Assembly: GCA_002412885.1 (NCBI GenBank)
Contig: DHVX01000094.1
Location: 1 to 30,905, forward strand
Direction of reading: 5' to 3'
Origin: Bacteroidales bacterium UBA5197
GTDB lineage: Bacteria; Bacteroidota; Bacteroidia; Bacteroidales; Lentimicrobiaceae
DNA length: 30,905 nucleotides
The position numbers and the translations under genes are program-made. Below the pieces are notes generated by a model. That model saw only the letters and a list, made by a program, of their open reading frames with translations, searched no databases and was not told the DNA's origin. Of the stretch, positions 22,021 through 30,905 are shown piece by piece (positions within the stretch are counted from its first letter, which is position 1; each line of letters begins with the position of its first letter).

Positions 22021-25000
22021 ATGAACAAAGAATATCCAAAAAACACAATGAATGTTGCAAAGAAAACAATCGAAATGAAGGTAGTTCAGCATGAAAATGA
22101 TAGCTACTTCAAAATTTCAGATCACGATGGCATGCGTCCCTTTTTTATGAGCATCGTAAGTGACTCGAATCACTGGATGTTTATTTCCAGTAACGGAGGA
22201 CTTTCTGCAGGGCGAAAAAATCCTGAATATGCCTTATTCCCCTATTATACCGACGACAAAATAACCGAATCGGCCGACATCACCGGAAGTAAATCCATTT
22301 TCCGGATACAAACAGATGATTCCATTCTGATTTGGGAGCCATTTTCTGAAAGGTTTACAGGGAAATATTCCATCAGCCGGAACCTTTATAAAAGCATCTA
22401 CGGCAATAAAATTATCTTCGAAGAAATCAACCATGATTTAGGGTTGAAATTCAGCTATCAGTGGAACTCTTCGAAGTTGTTTGGTTTTGTCAGAAAGGCT
22501 TCGTTACAAAACATTTCAGGGAATGATTACCCGATTACCCTGTTGGATGGAATACAAAATATAATGCCCTTTGGGGTGCCCAGTGACCTGCAACGATCTA
22601 CCAGCAACCTGGTAGATGCTTATAAAAGAAGTGAACTGGAAGCGGCATCCGGAATCGGAATTTATGCCCTCAGCGCCATTATTGTTGATAAAGCCGAACC
22701 CAGCGAAGCGCTGAAAGCGAACATTGCCTGGTCGTTGGGACTGGATAAACCCAAACACCTGCTTTCATCCCTGCAACTTGATAATTTCAGAATGAACAGG
22801 GAAGTGGCAGAAGAATCGGATATTAAGGGGGAAAAAGGCGCTTATTTTGTTTGTGCTGAAATCTTGCTACCTGCTCAAAGTGAGAAAAACTGGAAAGTTA
22901 TTGCCAATGTCAATCAGAACTCTCCGCAGATTATTGGCCTTTCGCAAAATATAAAAGACAATATCAATCTTGAACGACAGATTCAGGAAGATGTCGATTC
23001 CGGGACAGAAAAATTAATTGAACTTGTTGCAAGTGCCGATGGACTGCAATTCACAGCCGACAAACTGAACGACTCCCGCCATTTTTCCAATGTACTGTTC
23101 AACATCATGCGCGGGGGAATTTTTGATAATGGCTACCTGATAAAAAAAGGGGATTTTGCTGATTTCCTCATGAAAGCCAATAAAGAAGTAGCGGCCAAAA
23201 ATCAGGAGTTTATAGGCAAACTTCAGGAAACTTTCAGCCAATCAGAGCTGAAAAGCCTTTTGTCAGAATGTAAAGATGCTGATCTGATAAGACTTTCTGC
23301 AGAGTATCTTCCATTAAAATTCAGCCGCAGGCATGGTGATCCCAGCCGCCCCTGGAATTATTTTACCATCAATATTCAGAACGAAACCGATGGATCAGAA
23401 ATTCTGGATTATGAAGGGAACTGGCGGGATATTTTCCAAAACTGGGAAGCACTTGCAAATTCGTATCCCGAATTTGTAACCAACATGATTATCAAATTTC
23501 TGAATGCATCCACATTCGATGGTTATAATCCTTACAGAATCACAAAAGACGGATTCGACTGGGAAACCATCGAACCGGATAATCCCTGGTCGTATATCGG
23601 ATACTGGGGTGATCATCAGATTATTTACCTGCAGAAATTCTTCGAAATCACTGAAAAGTTCTACCCCGGTACATTGCAATCATTTTTTGACAAAGACTGG
23701 TTTGTTTATGCTGCTGTTCCCTATAAAATCAAACCTTACAGCCAGATTCTTAAAAACCCGAAAGACACGATTGAATTTGATCATAAATGGGATGGCGTTA
23801 TCCGGAAAAACCGTGAATTAATCGGAGCTGACGGAGCTCTGCTAACCGATAGCAGTCAGGCAATCTGTCATGTGAATTTCATCGAAAAAATACTGGCAAC
23901 GGTGCTGGCCAAAATTTCCAATTTTATTCCTGAAGCCGGTATCTGGATGAACACGCAGCGACCGGAATGGAACGATGCCAACAATGCGCTGGTAGGGAAT
24001 GGCGTTTCAATGGTTACACTTTACTATCTGCATCGCTTTTTGAAGTTTTTTGGAAACGTTCTGGGAAAAAGCAGATTAGAAAACGTAATGATTTCGGAGG
24101 AGTTGAATGTGTTTTACCATGCGCTGAAAGGTACGCTTACAGAATTTAGTCCCTTGCTGACAAATAACATCAGCGATAGTAACAGAAAAGCAATTCTTGA
24201 CCGCCTTGGACGGGCCGCTTCAGACTATCGTCAGCAGATTTACAACAATGGATTTAAAGGCAGCAAACAAAGAATCCCGGTTGAAGGGCTGAATGAATTT
24301 ACCGGCATTTGCCTCGAATTCATCGAACATTCCATACGCGCCAACCAAAGAACCGATAAACTTTACCACGCATACAACCTGATGACTTCTACTGATACCG
24401 GCGTTTCCTGTTCGCACCTGAGCGAAATGCTTGAAGGCCAGGTTGCCGTGTTAAGTTCAGGTTATTTAACTCCGGAGCAGTCTCTGGAGGTATTGGACGC
24501 ACTAAAAAGCAGTGCTTTGTTCCGCAAAGATCAGTACAGTTACATCTTATACCCTGAAAAAGAATTACCCGGTTTTCTGCTAAAGAACAACATTCCTCCC
24601 ATCAGTGCCCAAAAATCTGAACTTATTAAAAAGCTGGTTGCTGATGGAAATAAAGAAATTGTTGATCAGGATATTCTGGGAGGCTTGCATTTCAACGGAA
24701 ATTTCAAAAATGCCGCTGATCTCAGTGATGCGCTGAACAAACAATCTGAGGGCATTTACCACGACCTTGTTGAAAAAGACCGCAGACTGGTACTTGATAT
24801 TTTTGAGGAAGTCTTTAATCACAAAGCTTTTACAGGCAGGTCGGGCACTTTTTATTCTTTCGAAGGGCTGGGTTCAATCTACTGGCACATGGTTTCAAAA
24901 CTGCATCTGGCAGTACAGGAATGTTGCCTGAAAGCCATTGAAACAGGCGCTGACAAAAAAGTCATCGGCAGATTAATGGATCATTATTACGAAATTGAAG

Positions 25001-25473
25001 CAGGGATCGGGGTGCATAAATCACCTGAACTTTATGGTGCCTTTCCAACCGATCCTTACTCACACACCCCAAAGCACAGAGGCGCCCAGCAACCCGGAAT
25101 GACCGGCCAGGTTAAGGAGGATATCCTGGTCAGGTTTGGTGAATTGGGCGTGTTTGTAAATGAAGGTAAATTGTATTTCAACCCATGGTTGCTCCGAAAT
25201 GAAGAGCTCCATAATTGTGAGGGCATATTTGAATACAAAAAATGCGCGGGCGATGCCGGGGAAATAGAACTTGCATCCGGACAGTTGGCATTCACCTTCT
25301 GCCAGACACCCATTGTGTATCATATTTCAGATACCGACCGGATTACTGTGCATTATGGCAATGGAACCAAAGTAGAAATTGAAGGCACTACTTTAAATAA
25401 TGAAATCAGTAATCTGATATTCAGGAGAACCGGAGAAATTGAAAAAGTTGAAGTATCAATAAATAAAAAGTGA
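22021..25473 (+). CDS. Large GH94/GH149-like beta-1,3-oligoglucan phosphorylase
   Basis: 1150 residues without a signal peptide, so cytoplasmic. The central and C-terminal parts carry the clan GH-Q phosphorylase features: RPEWNDANNALVGNG with the likely catalytic Asp652 (the WND motif of GH94-type enzymes), and a late HRGAQQPGMTGQVKEDIL segment (about 1018-1035) near the sugar/phosphate site. Length is well above disaccharide-specific GH94 enzymes (about 800 residues) and close to GH149 beta-1,3-oligoglucan phosphorylases, which also occur with GH16, GH17 and GH30 enzymes. The reaction would be phosphorolysis of beta-1,3-glucan oligosaccharides to glucose-1-phosphate. Assignment to GH149 rather than GH94 or GH161 rests on size and context. 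The stop overlaps the next start as TGATG, so it is coupled to the transporter. ATG codons at 22021 and 22048 are both possible starts. Confidence 0.78.
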   Translation: MNKEYPKNTMNVAKKTIEMKVVQHENDSYFKISDHDGMRPFFMSIVSDSNHWMFISSNGGLSAGRKNPEYALFPYYTDDKITESADITGSKSIFRIQTDDSILIWEPFSERFTGKYSISRNLYKSIYGNKIIFEEINHDLGLKFSYQWNSSKLFGFVRKASLQNISGNDYPITLLDGIQNIMPFGVPSDLQRSTSNLVDAYKRSELEAASGIGIYALSAIIVDKAEPSEALKANIAWSLGLDKPKHLLSSLQLDNFRMNREVAEESDIKGEKGAYFVCAEILLPAQSEKNWKVIANVNQNSPQIIGLSQNIKDNINLERQIQEDVDSGTEKLIELVASADGLQFTADKLNDSRHFSNVLFNIMRGGIFDNGYLIKKGDFADFLMKANKEVAAKNQEFIGKLQETFSQSELKSLLSECKDADLIRLSAEYLPLKFSRRHGDPSRPWNYFTINIQNETDGSEILDYEGNWRDIFQNWEALANSYPEFVTNMIIKFLNASTFDGYNPYRITKDGFDWETIEPDNPWSYIGYWGDHQIIYLQKFFEITEKFYPGTLQSFFDKDWFVYAAVPYKIKPYSQILKNPKDTIEFDHKWDGVIRKNRELIGADGALLTDSSQAICHVNFIEKILATVLAKISNFIPEAGIWMNTQRPEWNDANNALVGNGVSMVTLYYLHRFLKFFGNVLGKSRLENVMISEELNVFYHALKGTLTEFSPLLTNNISDSNRKAILDRLGRAASDYRQQIYNNGFKGSKQRIPVEGLNEFTGICLEFIEHSIRANQRTDKLYHAYNLMTSTDTGVSCSHLSEMLEGQVAVLSSGYLTPEQSLEVLDALKSSALFRKDQYSYILYPEKELPGFLLKNNIPPISAQKSELIKKLVADGNKEIVDQDILGGLHFNGNFKNAADLSDALNKQSEGIYHDLVEKDRRLVLDIFEEVFNHKAFTGRSGTFYSFEGLGSIYWHMVSKLHLAVQECCLKAIETGADKKVIGRLMDHYYEIEAGIGVHKSPELYGAFPTDPYSHTPKHRGAQQPGMTGQVKEDILVRFGELGVFVNEGKLYFNPWLLRNEELHNCEGIFEYKKCAGDAGEIELASGQLAFTFCQTPIVYHISDTDRITVHYGNGTKVEIEGTTLNNEISNLIFRRTGEIEKVEVSINKK

Positions 25474-26825
25474 TGAGCGAAAATACTACAAAATTATCCG
25501 TAAAGGAAAAAATCGGGTATGGTCTGGGCGATACAGCCTCACATTTTGTGTGGGACATGGTTGGCTTCTGGATTTTAATTTTTTACACCGATACCTTTGG
25601 TATATCTGCGGCTGCAGCCGGAACCATTATGCTGATCGCCCGTTTCTGGGATATGATCAGTGATCCGATAATGGGGGTTATTGCAGATAGAACCAAGACC
25701 CGCTGGGGTAAGTTCCGGCCTTATCTGCTCTGGATGGCCCTTCCTTACAGTTTGCTGGCAGTACTCGCTTTTTCAACACCCGACATCGGGCAAACCGGAA
25801 AAGTAATTTATGCCGGGGTTACCTATCTGTTACTGATGACCGTTTTCACCGCCATTAACCTTCCTTATTCCTCGTTGGGCGCTGTAATGACTTCTGATTC
25901 TTACGAAAGGGCAGGGTTAAATTCATACCGTTTTATTTTTGCCTTTGTCGGGCAGTTTATCGTTACCGGAACGGCACTCTATCTGGCCAGCTACTTTGGC
26001 AAGGGTGATAATGCCAAGGGCTACCAATACACCCTGATGCTCTTTGCGGCAATCAGCTTTGTGCTGTTCATGATCACTTTTAAAACAACAAAAGAACGGG
26101 TAAAGCCTCCGGCAGAACAACAAACAAATCTTAAACAGGATCTTAAAAATCTTTTCAGGAACCGTCCCTGGGTAATCCTGTTCTTTGTCGGTATTGTTTC
26201 GTTTGTCATGTTTGCCCTGCAAAATCTGACCATTGCTTATTACTTCAAATATTATCTGGGACAGGAGCAAAACGTTCAATTGTTTAATGTAATCGGCACT
26301 GTTGCACTAATCCTTGGTATCCCGTTCTCGAAACCTTTGGCAAAACGGTTCGGGAAACGAAATGTTTTTATCGCAAGTTCGCTGCTCTCGGGCATGTTTT
26401 TCATTCTGTTATACATTCCGGGAAACGAAAATATTAATGCCATATACATACTGAACATTCTGGCCAAGTTCACGTATGCTCCTGCTGTTCCCTTACTTTG
26501 GACCATGCTTGCAGACACTGCCGATTATTCCGAATGGAAGTTTGGCCGGCGTGCAACGGGTTTGGTATTTTCTGCAGCCACATTCGCACAAAAGGCGGGA
26601 TGGGGAATTGGTGGCGCACTGGCCGGCTGGATGCTTGTTTTGTTTCAATTTGTCCCAAATGCTGTGCAATCAGCCACCTCGCTCAACGGAATAAAGCTGA
26701 TGATTTCCATCTTCCCCGGAGTTCTGTATATGTCGTGCGCCATTTTGCTGTATTACTATGCCATTGACCACAAAACCTGTCTTGTAATGCAGCAGGAACT
26801 GGAACAACGAAGAAAAGAGTCATAA
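25473..26825 (+). CDS. GPH-family sugar:cation symporter
   Basis: 450 residues from the ATG at 25473 (MSENTTKLSVKEKIGYGLGD), which overlaps the phosphorylase stop in TGATG; a GTG one codon earlier is less likely. It has twelve predicted membrane helices. The GPH signature is clear: RFWDMISDPIMGVIADRTKTRWGKFRPYLL between helices 2 and 3, and a mid-protein cytoplasmic loop with KTTKERVKP. These symporters take up glycosides and oligosaccharides with a cation across the inner membrane. Coupling to the phosphorylase implies that it delivers the oligoglucans the enzyme consumes. GH17 follows after 21 bases. Confidence 0.92.
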   Translation: MSENTTKLSVKEKIGYGLGDTASHFVWDMVGFWILIFYTDTFGISAAAAGTIMLIARFWDMISDPIMGVIADRTKTRWGKFRPYLLWMALPYSLLAVLAFSTPDIGQTGKVIYAGVTYLLLMTVFTAINLPYSSLGAVMTSDSYERAGLNSYRFIFAFVGQFIVTGTALYLASYFGKGDNAKGYQYTLMLFAAISFVLFMITFKTTKERVKPPAEQQTNLKQDLKNLFRNRPWVILFFVGIVSFVMFALQNLTIAYYFKYYLGQEQNVQLFNVIGTVALILGIPFSKPLAKRFGKRNVFIASSLLSGMFFILLYIPGNENINAIYILNILAKFTYAPAVPLLWTMLADTADYSEWKFGRRATGLVFSAATFAQKAGWGIGGALAGWMLVLFQFVPNAVQSATSLNGIKLMISIFPGVLYMSCAILLYYYAIDHKTCLVMQQELEQRRKES

Positions 26826-26846
26826 AAACGATTTAATTTAAGGATT

Positions 26847-28151
26847 ATGCACTTGGGAAAAATAAACAGAATCAACGATGCAATCAGGAAAGTTCTTCTT
26901 TCCATAATTTTATCTGTACCGGTTTTGCTGGTTATATCATGTTCTCAACCTTTGGTCAATACGGGTAAAACCGCCGCGGATATTTTGGGCAACCCCGACT
27001 ATCAGGCCATTTCGTATGGAGGTTATCGCGAAATAACAAGAGACACTCAACCCACCATTCCCCAGCTGAAAGAAGACATGAAATTATTGTCAGCCATAGG
27101 AATCAAGTTGTTGCGCACCTACAATGTCCATTATGCCGAAGCAGCCAATCTGCTGGAAGCCATCAGCCAATTGAAAAAGGACGATCCCGGATTTGAAATG
27201 TATGTGATGCTTGGTGCCTGGATCGATTGTAAAAATGCGTTTACCAATTTACCCGATCGCATCAGGAATGAAGAGAGTGCGGCAAATGAAACAGAAATTG
27301 CACGTGCTGTTGAACTGACTCAGCAATACCCTGACATTGTGAAAATTATTGCTGTTGGCAATGAAGCCATGGTGCACTGGGCCTGGGAATATTACGTTGA
27401 ACCCGGCATCATCCTTAAATGGGTAAAACATTTGCAGAAACTGAAGAAAAAAGGCGAATTACCCGAAACTTTATGGATCACAAGTTCTGACAATTTTGCA
27501 TCATGGGGTGGCGGCGGAAATGAATATCATCTGGAAGATCTGAACGAACTCATCCGGTCGGTTGATTACATTTCGATGCATACCTACCCCATGCACGACA
27601 CCCATTACAACCCTGATTTCTGGGGAGTGCCCGCAAATGAGGAAGAATTAACGGACTTGGAAAAGATTGATTCGGCCATGCTCAGGGCAAAGAACTATGC
27701 CATTTCTCAGTACGAAAGTGTTGTGGCTTACATGCAAAGCCTTGGCGTAAATAAACCCGTGCATATCGGCGAAACCGGCTGGGCATCTCAATCCGACGGA
27801 TTTTACGGCCATACCGGTTCCAGGGCGTGTGATGAATACAAATCAGCAATTTATTACGATCTGATGCGCCAATGGACAAACTCAAAAGGGATAACCTGCT
27901 TTTATTTTGAGGCGTTTGACGAACAATGGAAAGATGCCGCAAATCCGCAGGGTTCCGAAAACCATTTCGGGCTAATTAATCTGCAAGCGCAGGCTAAATA
28001 TGCCTTATGGGATATGGTAGATACCGGCGTTTTTGATGGTTTAACCCGCGACGGCAAACCAATTACCAAAACATTTGATGGCGACAAAGCCGCGATGATG
28101 CAGGAAGTGAAAGTACCGCCGACTGCAAAAGAAATCCTGGAGCGCAGGTAA
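26847..28151 (+). CDS. GH17 beta-1,3-glucanase lipoprotein
   Basis: 434 residues with a lipoprotein signal ending at VISC (Cys32). The catalytic barrel begins at ISYGGYREITRD, typical of GH17. The acid/base is Glu173 in AVGNEAMVHW and the nucleophile Glu309 in HIGETGWAS, both canonical GH17 motifs. Members hydrolyse or transglycosylate beta-1,3-glucans such as laminarin. The lipid anchor puts it on the outer membrane or in the periplasm, where it would trim glucan chains to oligosaccharides for the transporters. It lies 15 bases before the GH30 gene, in one operon with the phosphorylase and symporter. Confidence 0.92.
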   Translation: MHLGKINRINDAIRKVLLSIILSVPVLLVISCSQPLVNTGKTAADILGNPDYQAISYGGYREITRDTQPTIPQLKEDMKLLSAIGIKLLRTYNVHYAEAANLLEAISQLKKDDPGFEMYVMLGAWIDCKNAFTNLPDRIRNEESAANETEIARAVELTQQYPDIVKIIAVGNEAMVHWAWEYYVEPGIILKWVKHLQKLKKKGELPETLWITSSDNFASWGGGGNEYHLEDLNELIRSVDYISMHTYPMHDTHYNPDFWGVPANEEELTDLEKIDSAMLRAKNYAISQYESVVAYMQSLGVNKPVHIGETGWASQSDGFYGHTGSRACDEYKSAIYYDLMRQWTNSKGITCFYFEAFDEQWKDAANPQGSENHFGLINLQAQAKYALWDMVDTGVFDGLTRDGKPITKTFDGDKAAMMQEVKVPPTAKEILERR

Positions 28152-28166
28152 ACAAAAATCAATTTT

Positions 28167-29660
28167 ATGAAGGCAATTGTAAAATATCTGATCAATTTTC
28201 TTCTTACAATCACGCTGATGAGTAGTTGTACAAATTCGAAAAAAATGGAAGTTGAAGTCTTTGAGACATCCGCAAGCGGTAATCAACTGGCCAGGATATC
28301 TGAATTTCAGGCTGCTGATTCAAAGGTTGAAATTTCCATTTTGCCCGATGAAAAATTTCAGCAAATTACCGGATTCGGAGGATCTTTTACCGAAGCTTCT
28401 GCTTACCTGCTCAACCGGGTAAGCAAGGAAAACCGTGACAAAATTCTGGAAGCATATTTTGGTGAATCGGGTGCCAGATATTCCCTGACGCGCACCCACA
28501 TGAACTCCTGCGATTTTTCACTGGGCAACTATTCCTATGCCCCTATTGAAGGCGATGTGGAACTGGCGCATTTCTCCGTAAAGGAAGATATGGATGATAT
28601 CATTCCCATGATCAAAGATGCAAAAGCCATTTCAAAGGATGGTTTTAAAATTATTTCATCTCCATGGACAGCGCCGCCATGGATGAAAGACAACAACGAC
28701 TGGCGTGGCGGAAAACTGTTGCCGGCGTATTATGAAACCTGGGCGTTGTTCTTCTCAAAGTATCTGGACGCGTACCGCGCTGAAGGCATTGAAATCTGGG
28801 GATTTACGGTTGAAAACGAACCGTTGGGCAACGACAGCAACTGGGAAAGCATGCTTTACACGCCGGAAGAAATGAATGAATTCGTTAAAAACCATTTAGG
28901 CCCCAAATTAAAATCCGGTGGGCATGATGTTAAAATCCTGGGATTTGACCAGAATCGCGATGAAGCGTTGAAGAAATGGGCGGATGTTATGTTCGGAGAC
29001 GAAGTGGCAAAGGACTATTTCGATGGCACTGCTGTTCACTGGTATGCCAGCACCTATGAATATTTTCCGGAAGCTTTGCAATATGTTGTGAATAAAGCTC
29101 CCGGAAAGCACCTAATTAACACAGAAGCCTGTATTGATGCTCAGGTGCCAAGGTGGAAGGACGACGCATGGTACTGGTCAGAACAAGCCACCGACTGGGG
29201 CTGGACCTGGGCGCCCGAAGACCAGAAATACCTTCACCCGAAATATGTTCCTGTTTACCGCTATGCATGCGATATCATCGGTTGCCTCAATAATGGTGTA
29301 GATGGCTGGGTGGACTGGAATATGGTTCTTGACAGGCAGGGAGGGCCAAACTGGGCAAAGAACTGGTGTGTTGCTCCCGTTATTGTTGACCCTGAACAGG
29401 ATGAAATTTATTTCACGCCATTGTACTATACCCTTGCTCATTTCAGCAGGTTTATCAGGCCCGGAGCCGTAAGAATTGGTTTTGAAAATACCGGCGACAG
29501 CCTAATGGTAACTGCTGCCCGCAACCCCGATGGAAGCATTGCCGTCATCGTCTTCAATCCTGAAGAGGAAGCAAAAGGCGTTCATCTTTTACTTGGCGAA
29601 AAATCAGTTGAATTCGCCATCAATGGGAAAGCCATACAAACCATTCTGATCAAAGGGTGA
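28167..29660 (+). CDS. GH30 beta-glucosidase/beta-1,6-glucanase lipoprotein
   Basis: 497 residues with a lipoprotein signal ending MSSC. The GH30 barrel starts near QITGFGGSFTEAS, with the typical SSPWTAPPWMKDN strand. The acid/base is Glu218 in TVENEPLG and the nucleophile Glu320 in LINTEACID. A C-terminal beta domain (AARNPDGSIAVIVFNPEE) completes the family architecture. Subfamily cannot be fixed by eye, but with GH17 and a beta-1,3-phosphorylase beside it, removal of beta-1,6-linked branches from laminarin is the likely job. GH17 and GH30 enzymes are a known pair in marine Bacteroidota laminarin loci. Confidence 0.92.
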   Translation: MKAIVKYLINFLLTITLMSSCTNSKKMEVEVFETSASGNQLARISEFQAADSKVEISILPDEKFQQITGFGGSFTEASAYLLNRVSKENRDKILEAYFGESGARYSLTRTHMNSCDFSLGNYSYAPIEGDVELAHFSVKEDMDDIIPMIKDAKAISKDGFKIISSPWTAPPWMKDNNDWRGGKLLPAYYETWALFFSKYLDAYRAEGIEIWGFTVENEPLGNDSNWESMLYTPEEMNEFVKNHLGPKLKSGGHDVKILGFDQNRDEALKKWADVMFGDEVAKDYFDGTAVHWYASTYEYFPEALQYVVNKAPGKHLINTEACIDAQVPRWKDDAWYWSEQATDWGWTWAPEDQKYLHPKYVPVYRYACDIIGCLNNGVDGWVDWNMVLDRQGGPNWAKNWCVAPVIVDPEQDEIYFTPLYYTLAHFSRFIRPGAVRIGFENTGDSLMVTAARNPDGSIAVIVFNPEEEAKGVHLLLGEKSVEFAINGKAIQTILIKG

Positions 29661-29706
29661 TAAAAGTGATTCTGACAACAATTCAATAATTTAAAACAGC
29701 TAAATT

Positions 29707-30905
29707 ATGGCAACTTACGAAACACCGCTAAAAGACAGGGTACCCTTTGGACAAAAAGCTGCCTTTGGAGCCGGTCATTTGGTTAACAATTTATTGCCCG
29801 GATCACTAGGAGTTTTCGCTTTCTTTTTACTGACTGCCTTTGGAATGGATCCATTCCTTGCTGGCTTACTCGGAGGCCTGCCCCGGCTTTTTGACGCCAT
29901 AACCGACCCCATCATGGGTTATATTTCTGATAACACAAAATCGAGGTTTGGACGGCGGAAACCATACATTTTTATTGGAGCAATACTCAGTGGCGTTTTA
30001 TTTGCCGTTTTATGGCAACTCAATCCAGAAAATACACAAATGTATAACTTCTGGTATTTTCTGATTTTGTCATTGGTCTATTTAACTGGTAATACCATAT
30101 TTTCTACTCCGCTTATCGGACTAGGCTATGAAATGACCTCTGATTATAACGAACGTACCCGTTTGATGGGTTTTTCACAAACTATGGGACAAATGGCATG
30201 GATGATTGTACCCTGGTTCTGGGTAATTATTGCCAATCCCGATATGTTCGACACACAGGCTATTGGAGTTCGCAGGTTATCGATTATAGTCGGAGCAGTT
30301 TGTATGGTCTTAGGTTTGATGCCTGCCCTCTTTTGCAAAGAAATTGATCAGGCTAACCTTACCAACCGCGATGAACTTACTTTGAAAAACATAGCCCAAA
30401 ATTTTAAAAGCTTGCTCCGCAACATGGTGCTGATTTTTAAAAACAGTTCATTTGTCAGGCTTTGCGCGGCAACCTTCCTGGTATTCAATGGCTTTCAAAT
30501 GGTCGCATCGTTCAGTTATTTTATCATTGTTTTTTATTTATTCAAAGGAGATTACGGTCTTGCCGGAACATGGCCGGCCTGGTTCTCTACTATCAGCTCA
30601 ATGTTCACCGCTTTTTTAATCATCCCGGTAATTACCTGGATGGCAAGCAAATGGGGCAAAAGAAGAGCATTTATTTATGCCACAGCCTTATCCATTATAG
30701 GATATGGCCTCAAATGGTGGGGTTTTAATCCGGAAAACCCATGGTTAATGTTTATGCCTCTGCCCTTTATGGTATTCGGAATTGGCGGATTGTTCACCCT
30801 GATGATGAGCATGACCGCCGATGTATGCGACCTCGACGAATTAAACAACGGTATGCCACGTAAGGAAGGCACTTTTGGAGCCATTTACTGGTGGATGGTA
30901 AAACT
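29707..30905 (+). CDS. Second GPH-family symporter (3' end outside the window)
   Basis: An open frame from the ATG at 29707 (MATYETPLKDRVPFGQKAAF) to the window edge, 399 full codons without a stop. The GPH signature RLFDAITDPIMGYISDNTKSRFGRRKPYIF is present, and the visible part already has most of the twelve membrane helices. It is clearly different from the symporter at 25473-26825, so the two are not recent duplicates. It sits 46 bases after GH30 in the same direction. Two distinct importers in one locus suggest separate substrates, for example linear oligoglucans versus glucose or gentiobiose released by GH30. Confidence 0.9.
   Translation, partial: MATYETPLKDRVPFGQKAAFGAGHLVNNLLPGSLGVFAFFLLTAFGMDPFLAGLLGGLPRLFDAITDPIMGYISDNTKSRFGRRKPYIFIGAILSGVLFAVLWQLNPENTQMYNFWYFLILSLVYLTGNTIFSTPLIGLGYEMTSDYNERTRLMGFSQTMGQMAWMIVPWFWVIIANPDMFDTQAIGVRRLSIIVGAVCMVLGLMPALFCKEIDQANLTNRDELTLKNIAQNFKSLLRNMVLIFKNSSFVRLCAATFLVFNGFQMVASFSYFIIVFYLFKGDYGLAGTWPAWFSTISSMFTAFLIIPVITWMASKWGKRRAFIYATALSIIGYGLKWWGFNPENPWLMFMPLPFMVFGIGGLFTLMMSMTADVCDLDELNNGMPRKEGTFGAIYWWMVK

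Overview
The window looks like a chromosomal segment of a Bacteroidota bacterium. The evidence is a TamB/TamL pair with TamL as a lipoprotein, a TonB-dependent receptor with a carboxypeptidase-regulatory-like N-terminal domain, a LysS with a C-terminal extension, a DAHP synthase/chorismate mutase fusion, A-rich ribosome-binding regions, and repeated matches to the Bacteroidota promoter form TTTG-N19-21-TAnnTTTG. The order cannot be fixed from the sequence alone.

Layout. (1) 1-2636: the end of tamB, coupled by ATGA to tamL (outer-membrane assembly), closed by a bidirectional terminator shared with a small convergent periplasmic protein gene. (2) 3046-6346: an accessory/stress stretch with an 843-base gap, a flavin reductase, a short unknown protein, a universal stress protein and a 52-aa membrane protein of the lmo0937/DUF5670 type, plus several hairpins and palindromes. 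(3) 6347-8502: a minus-strand two-component pair, in which a soluble receiver-PAS-kinase protein lies upstream of a NarL-type regulator. (4) 8694-18412: housekeeping genes, namely an MsbA-like exporter, a TonB-dependent receptor, lysS, DAHP synthase/chorismate mutase, a second UspA and a YgiQ-type radical SAM protein. (5) 18413-20174: a single AAA ATPase gene with its own promoter and two palindromic operator candidates, bracketed by heptamer repeat arrays that share a 43-bp perfect direct repeat. (6) 20413-30905: a beta-1,3-glucan (laminarin-type) utilisation locus.

In the glucan locus, two lipoproteins (GH17 and GH30) are placed to cut beta-1,3 main chains and beta-1,6 branches outside the inner membrane. 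Two GPH-type symporters can import the oligosaccharides. A very large cytoplasmic GH94/GH149-like phosphorylase could turn them into glucose-1-phosphate. The locus begins with a secreted clan GH-A enzyme whose C-terminus runs directly, out of frame, into a 44-codon remnant of a GH16 laminarinase; this is the scar of a deletion. No SusC/SusD pair lies in the window.

The two most unusual items are the repeat-bracketed ATPase cassette with its paired TGTAAT-N2-ATTACA sites, and the GH16 remnant fused to the glucan locus.
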